Assembly: GCA_947034885.2 (NCBI GenBank)
Contig: OX344749.2
Location: forward strand, 4,789,501-4,853,500
From: Thuidium tamariscinum
Taxonomy: Eukaryota > Streptophyta > Bryopsida > Hypnales > Thuidiaceae
Length of the DNA: 64,000 nt
Direction of reading: 5' to 3'
Below the pieces are notes generated by a model. The model had not been told where the DNA came from. It saw nothing but the letters and a program-made list of their open reading frames with translations, and searched no databases. Shown here piece by piece: positions 57,633 to 64,000 of the stretch. Both the position numbers and the translations under genes were made by a program. Every line of letters begins with the position of its first letter. Positions within the stretch are counted from its first letter, which is position 1.

Positions 57633-60378
57633 GTAGAAACGCAGGAATTGTGATAAAAGTCAAATTTCAGACCTGATTTATACATAGTAGACTATATTTT
57701 TTCAGAAAACTTTAAACTAAGAAAAGTTGGAGATTCAAGTACAACTTTATCTACAAAAACTTGTTTGAGATTTCAATACTTTACCTGAAAGTTATGAACA
57801 AATTTTAGAGGAGATGTTTGAAAATGTCCAAAAAAATGTCCCTTCCACCCCACCCACCCTCTAGAATTTGTCTAATGAACTCTTACATGAGGCTTTAAAA
57901 TCTCAAGCACATTTTTATAGATAAATGTAAGATTGTTTCTCCCATTTGTTCTACTTCAATTTTTTTTAAGGAAGCTACTATACTATGCCTAAATGAAGTC
58001 TAAAATTCAACTTTGAACACAATTCTTGTCTAAAATTCATACCTTTCAATCCATGTTGATATTCTTTATCAAAACAACATTGGGAGTTTGAAAATGTTGG
58101 TGGATATCTTATGCCAATTGTTCAACTTTCATGTATTGCAAGCATTCGATAATAGATTAATGACAATAACAGAAACTTGTCAATATCTAAAATTCCAATT
58201 ACCTCATAATGCAAAAAGAGACTATTTCTTCTTTCAAGCTAATTATATTGGGTTGAATATTGGATTGTGATGCAAATACTTATGTATTTACTTACTAGGT
58301 TTGTATAAAGATGGTATTGTATATACAATAAACCCTTTTGTAAACTAGGACATCAAAGCATGTTAGAGTTCTTATCACACAAACAATATCTTATAGAAAA
58401 TAGAACATCTTATGAAAAGGTATGAAATATGTATTAATTTCAAATTTAATTGTCTATTGACAACACATTGTTGAAACAATTTAATGTTTTTTAATACATT
58501 GAACCATTATGTAAACATGGTAAAATATTCCATCACTATTTCAAATAACATTAGACTAATTTTCAATTGTCAAAACAACTTTGAAAAAAGTGCGATAATG
58601 CACCAAATGTTGAAACAATAATGAAATAAGGGGGAGGAAAATTTGAGGTATATCTATAAACAACTTCATTTTCTATAAACAAAATTGAATAGGGGTTGAA
58701 TATGATACAATGTTAGTAGTAGAGAATTTTCAAAGAAGGGTTGGAAGGGACATGTTTGTAGAACTTAGCATCATTTTCCTTAGTTATTTTCTTCCCAAGT
58801 ACTCAATCCTAGGTAATTTTAGGACTCATCATTGTCTACATTTTGAAAACATTTTTTATTTAATTAGTTTAAGAAATTCATTTATTTTTTCTAAACTTAT
58901 TGCAAATTAAATAGTATTTATTCTTCAAATGCTAGAAGTCAATTTATACTAGACCTACATGTGCAATTAAGAGCTTCTAATATCTTTAATGATTAGTATT
59001 TGTCGAATCAATTTAAAAATACATAACTTGTAAATATTTGAAAAGTACAATTTTTTTTCATTGCTTGAATGAAAGTTTGTTGTGATTGACCAAATTTATA
59101 CATTACATATATTTACAGTGGAGAGTTGACAATAAAAACATTATAACTTAGATTCTCATTAAGTAATTACATGAATATGTGATTGGATATGCAATTGTAC
59201 ATTGTTTGTATGAAGAAACTACCAAAATCTTGTAGGATTTTAGAAGAAGTCAATAAAGTACTCTAAAATCTCTTAAAATGCAATTATTAGACAACATATG
59301 AATAAATTATGAATTTTCATAATGCTAAAAAATTAGTGTTCCTACAACAATTACATTGTACATGATATTAGATAGAAATGTTTGAAGACTATCACCTTAA
59401 GAAAGGTATCACAATTGGGTTCACTTACTCAAATAGAAAATTCTCCACCTCTAAGATTATACAGTTTTCAACACTTTTCAATTTTGTTCACAAAAAATGA
59501 AGTTGGTAATTATGGTTAAGTGAAAATGCAAGATTGTACTCAAAGTTACATGGTTAGTTGGGTTTAAGGGTTTAGGGTTTAAGAGTTTAGGATTTAGGAT
59601 ATAAGCTTCATTTGGGCATAGTATAATAGCTTCCATAAAAAAAATTGAACTAGAACAAGCGGGAGAAACAATCTTACATTTATCTATAAAAATGTGCTTG
59701 AGATTTTAAAGCCTCATATAATAGTTTCTTAGACAAATTCTAGAGGGTGGGTGGGGTGGAAGGGACATTTTTTTGGACATTTTCAAACATCTCCTCTAAA
59801 ATTTGTTCATAACTTTCAAGTGAAGTATTGAAATCTCAAACAAGTTTTTGAAGATAAAGTTATACTTGATTTTCCAACTTTTATTAGCTTAAAGTTTTCT
59901 GAAAAAATATAGTCTACTATGTGTAAATGAGGTTTGAAATTTGACTTTTATCACAATTCCTACGTTTCCACTTAACCATGAGTGGAAGAGCTCTTTTTTG
60001 TCCTAATCAATCACATATTTCACATGGTTTGTTTCACCCACCACGACTCTACTAGTATAAAGAGCTTCTGTCTTCTCCTATTTCACCACAAGATTGGCTT
60101 TGAGGCTCAAATGAAAAAGTGGCATAAAAAAAAACATGTGGCACAAAATCCACATCGTTGATTCAATTTTCTTATTGAAAATCTTGTGTACTATTTCATT
60201 CTATTCTACTTTGTTGGAAAAATCAAATTTAAACCAAAATTAAAAGCAAATTGTGGAGTCTTCAGAGGGTTGTGGAGCAACCCGTTGATTTGCCAGCATC
60301 CCAACCCTACCCCAAAAGAGGCTTAGTGGGACATTTTGTCAAAACAACCCCTTATAATGACACCAAAATTTTAATTAA

Positions 60379-61904
60379 CAATAAGTGCAAACATACCCTT
60401 ATGCATTTGAAAATATACTTGAAAATGACTTGGAAAAAAATTAGCCAACCTTTCTTCATAAATGTTTTTAAGAAACTAAATGAAAGAATAACGTAATGAG
60501 AAGTAACAATAAATTGCTATTTTGATTGAAAAACAACAAGCTTAATGGTGTAAAAGTGAATTGATCCAAATGGTGAGAACATTTTTGATAGTAACACATA
60601 TTAAGTTTTATTTTCATCATTTGACAAGTTCAAAATTGATTTCAGAAAACTACTTTGTAGTTATTTTTTGCTTGCATAGCTAGCAACAAAAAATTTCTTT
60701 ACAACTTTCACCTTTTAACTTCTTAATTCCTAAACAAGGAGTTGGTGACTTGGTGGCCATAGAAATCATGAATTTTGATACAGTGGGAATCATTGATTCA
60801 AAAAGAATCCAATAGCACTCATTGGATGTCATTTGAAGCATTGTTGAAGATCTTCCCTTTTCACTCCTAATTCCAAGGATGAATAGTTGTATTTTTGTCC
60901 TACATAGAGGGATTCTCTTTTGTTCATCAACAAGAAAATGGCCTTTGTTTTGTGTATGGGTTAAGGATTGGGGGGTGCACTACATAGGATGTTTGTTGGT
61001 TTTATTCAACCAAGCCTCTATTATTCAAGGGCTATGTAGGAAAATTTTGTAAATTTTTTTATGGATGTATTTACCTAAATTTCTAAATTCTTCTCATTTC
61101 ATATACCTTAAATTTCATTTGAAATTTTTTTTTTCACTATTTTTTGTACTCTAGGTCATTATAAATACAAAATGGCAAAAGAAATTTAAATACCTAAAAC
61201 CATTTGATCAGTGCTTTCTACAACAAGAACTATTTCTTCAATTTAGAATTCTATTAGTCCAATTTTCAATCATTCAATTTTTTAATGCCACATCATCAAT
61301 CTAGGACTCAAAAAAATTCCCATCCTTTAAAGAAGAATTTCACAACCAAGATTTTGAAACTCACATCGATTCCAAAAATTCAACTTTAGTCTTTGCATGC
61401 ATTAGAATTGACATTCACAAAGAATCCATATTCTTGAGGTCCTCGACAAATCTTTATTGAATAAAGATACAACAATCACTATATCACCAATATGATTCAA
61501 TATTCTTCCTTGGATGAATGCAAGAAACATCGTGCATTTTTTGTAGCTTTTTGGAACAAATGAACAATACTTTTTTTTGAAATAGTATTCTTTAAAATTT
61601 TAAAAATAATTTAAAAATAAAATAAAATAAAAATTTCATGTATGCACCTTTGTGAAAAAGGAGCTTTAAAGAAAAAAACATATAAAAAAATTCTTGAAGT
61701 AGGTGAACTAGAAAAGTGCAAAATAAGATGAAAATTGGTACTTTCACATTTTAATTTGTAAGAAATAGAATTTAAAAAAAAGGAAACTAAAATTTTCCAT
61801 TTGGAAAGAGTTGATGGTGATGAGCTTTCACCAAAAGAATGATCCTAAAACCATCTTTGATGTTTATAAGTTGCGTGTATAAGAGTGATGTTTGCACACA
61901 TGCT
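60379..61904. other. AT-rich stretch without recognised genes
   Basis: No gene, repeat boundary or RNA motif was identified. Open frames are short. Confidence 0.4.
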
Positions 61905-62228
61905 CTAGAAGAAAACTACACTATTCATGCCAAAAACTGCGTTAAACTTGCTAAACTTGTGTTTTAGTTAACAAAGACTGCGTTGAAACTACGTTGCGTT
62001 CAACGTAATGTGTGGAGTGGATTGTGTTGAGTTCTCCCTTCATAATGCAAAATTATGCGTTTCAACGTGTCAACACAAAATTGAACAAGGAAAACGCAGA
62101 ATTTTGAGTTAGAATGAAAAATTCTGCATGACAAAACAAGACTTCAACACAATCCACTCCATGCGTTACGTTAAATGCAACACAGTTTCAACACAGTTTT
62201 TGTCAAATACAACATAGTTTTCTTCTAG
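61905..62228. mobile_element. Diverged CACTA-type palindromic MITE, 324 bp
   Basis: The ends CTAGAAGAAAACTAC and, inverted, CTAGAAGAAAACTATG frame arms sharing GTGGAGTGGATTGTGTTGA and AACGCA-rich words. The interior GATTGTGTTGA and the CTAGAAGAAAA terminus also occur in the MITE at 25621-25827, so the two are related. The first bases of the CACTA terminus are mutated at both ends and no target duplication is clear. Confidence 0.65.
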
Positions 62229-62975
62229 TTTCGATATGTAGAGGTCCTAGAATAATATATTTTTAGATGCCCTTTGGTAGGCACATGTCTCCCTATTTTG
62301 TAAGAAAACTATAAAAAATTTAGCTCTAGATCATTAAACTTGGGTACACCTAACGTAGTGAAAACCCCTATAATGCAAATCGTGACAAATTATCAAAATT
62401 CACAATTAATTTTGAATTTTTTTTTGAATTTCAGAAAAATAAAGGATCTAATTAACATCAAGTTATAAATCTTCAATAATTATTTCATATTCTTAGGACT
62501 TAGGATTCAAAAGTTATAGCAAGAAACAACAATGTACCTCCAATTGTGGCATAGATAGGACTAGTGTTTCTTGCATTCACCCCCCTCTAATACTACTATC
62601 ACTGTTTTGTATACGACTTTAGTATGTCAAAAAAAATTCTAAAACATAGCAAACTACTATAACAAGAACCAACCAAGTTTCACATAATTTCAAAGTTTCA
62701 TTTTGATGATCTATTGAAAGTCATATGTCAATAAACAACATTGATTGTATACTTTGACATATTCCAACCATGGAGGAAAAGCATGACCAATTGCCTTCAA
62801 GTAGTCATTTTAATATTGATAAAAGCACCTACACAAGGTATAAGTCAATAATTATTGGTGCCTAATCAATTGCTTAATTAATATGTAAATAAGCTACATT
62901 TACACACTAATTAATTGTATATAGTTGAAATACAAAAGTGATCCACCAAACATTGAATCTACCTCTAATGGAGGA
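62229..62975. other. AT-rich stretch without recognised genes
   Basis: Nothing supportable is visible. Confidence 0.35.
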
Positions 62976-63269
62976 CCGGAGGACACTTCCCATTTTTTAA
63001 TAACCTACGTGCGGCAGAATATAGGGTACATTTAAATAATCTTAGGTCAAATTTATAAGAAATTTACATATAATATAGGGGACATTAAAAAGGCAAAGTG
63101 TTTTAAAAATAAAATAGAGATGATAATATGGCTGATTTTTCTGCTTTATGGTAAAATAGGGACTCTTTTTATGTTGCCAAGTAATGATTACAAGTAATTG
63201 ATAGCCCCCCTAAAAATACCCCACCGCCGCACGTGGGTCCCCTAAATATACAAGAAGTGTCCTCCCCGG
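62976..63269. mobile_element. Putative MITE with GGAGGACACTTC termini
   Basis: The left end CCGGAGGACACTTCCC and the inverted right end CCGGGGAGGACACTTCTTG are followed by a second matched pair, ACGTGCGGC, about 30 bases inside. The length is about 294 bp and the interior is AT-rich. The target duplication could not be fixed, so the superfamily is unknown. Confidence 0.55.
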
Positions 63270-64000
63270 GATCTGCCTTTGGATACTCCTTACAAAGCTA
63301 TAGTACTTCTAATACTTTTAAGAAAAGTTAGACTGTTTTAATTAGTTATTTTTAGGCAAGGTTGTTGTAGAAATACAAATATTTAAAAACTCATTGTTAT
63401 TCCCTACCCTTCATTATTCATAAAGACCCTAAATCCATTATGATGATGCTAATTTACTTCTAAGCCATGTCTATAATTTAGGACCAAGGTAATTGTAATA
63501 ATTCTTCTTCATTTGATCATACATGTGCCTTAAGAGAAATCAAAGTACACTCCCAAAGCTTAAGAACCAAAGGAATAGTTCAAATTTCCAAAACCCAAGT
63601 ACTTCACTAGCAGTTACTTTAAAAACAATGTGAGACCTATACTAGGATATAATTTAAATGTTAGAGCTAATTATTTAAATCACTAGTATCACTTTTTTGA
63701 AGCATACCATATAGTATTTCAACTACTTTACAATAGACAATAATAATCTATAGTACATTATTTGTAAATCTACACACAATGGGTAGTCTTAAAAGAAAAG
63801 GGAGGAAGTTGCATGAAGAGCTTCCATTCTCCATTTACAAATAGAGAAATGAATGAACATCTCATTTTGGATTGTTATTTGTTCATTTGTTCAAACTATA
63901 ATTTAGCTGTAGCACGTAATTTCCAAAGATGCATTGTCTAAATCAAATTTAGTGAATATAATAATAGTTGTGGAGTTTTCAATTTTCATTTTTTCTTATA
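63270..64000. other. Window-edge AT-rich stretch
   Basis: No gene, repeat or RNA is recognised. Confidence 0.4.

Larger units (their letters stand above)
55555..60378. mobile_element. Nested fold-back element with long terminal inverted repeats
   Basis: The left end TTAATTAAAATTTTGG with TGACAAAATGTCCCACT (55555-55615) is inverted at 60320-60378. Homology continues inward through 56735-57064 paired with 59976-60290, and 57629-57960 paired with 59630-59975. The core at 57970-59630 is not palindromic and has no recognised gene. Two later insertions sit in the left arm: a palindrome at 55701-56637 and a piggyBac MITE at 57065-57632. The outer TTAATTAA is itself palindromic, so it could be terminal repeat or target duplication. 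The superfamily is undetermined. Confidence 0.8.

Noticed and set aside
59560..59605. Telomeric repeat tract
   Set aside because: Only a few degenerate GGGTTTA-like words. Too short and irregular to be telomeric DNA.
1..64000. CRISPR arrays, bacterial operons or rRNA/tRNA genes
   Set aside because: No regular spacer arrays, ribosome-binding sites or RNA-gene motifs were seen. Spliced genes and TE types indicate a eukaryotic nuclear sequence.

Overview
The window looks like a transposon-dense, AT-rich stretch of a nuclear genome from a plant or plant-like eukaryote. The evidence is canonical GT-AG introns, Mutator, CACTA, Harbinger and piggyBac relics, a kinesin exon that most resembles the plant kinesin-7 group, and TTTAGGG-like runs. 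PiggyBac elements are rare in flowering plants, so a bryophyte, fern, lycophyte or alga is more likely, but the species cannot be fixed from the sequence. I see no intact conventional host gene. Nearly everything supportable is a mobile element, a relic of one, or a host gene fragment caught up in one.

Positions 1-17.1 kb hold diverged repeats and a 6.46-kb piggyBac element (5331-11791) with TTAA ends and TTAACCCCTAAAG termini. It carries a transposase with all three catalytic aspartates but two in-frame stops. It landed at a TTAA inside an older palindromic Tc1/mariner-like element whose halves are now at 5171-5334 and 11788-12836. Short relatives of the piggyBac element lie at 3561-4315, 15631-16549, 22274-23220 and 57065-57632. 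The copy at 15631 splits a decayed CACTA/Tnp2-like transposase (13226-17072).

Positions 17-28.4 kb hold a Harbinger-like MITE, a 3.4-kb region crowded with an ACWARTTGTT-like motif, a CACTA MITE with a TAT duplication, and featureless AT-rich DNA. Positions 28.4-36.7 kb form a giant inverted repeat with arms of about 2.1 kb and a 4-kb spacer. Each arm carries the P-loop exon of a kinesin-7-like motor gene. A possible small spliced coiled-coil gene lies in the spacer. A minisatellite of 82-bp units follows at 37.45-38.33 kb.

Positions 38.7-55 kb contain a decayed zinc-finger/JmjC gene interrupted by a complete 13,439-bp Mutator-like element (40462-53900). That element has a perfect 9-bp target duplication TTATAGCAT and GC-rich terminal inverted repeats. 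It carries a SWIM-type MULE transposase on the minus strand and, convergent with it, a multi-exon plus-strand gene ending in a Ulp1-like cysteine protease domain. All seven in-frame stops in the two genes are TAA or TAG. The host reading frame rejoins exactly when the element is removed.

Positions 55.5-60.4 kb are a fold-back element with two nested insertions. Its intact right arm preserves the empty TTAA site of the piggyBac MITE in its left arm. The last 3.6 kb hold two more MITE-like elements in AT-rich DNA. The layout can be read as a sequence of insertions: host DNA and old fold-back elements first, piggyBac-family and MULE insertions later, then point decay.
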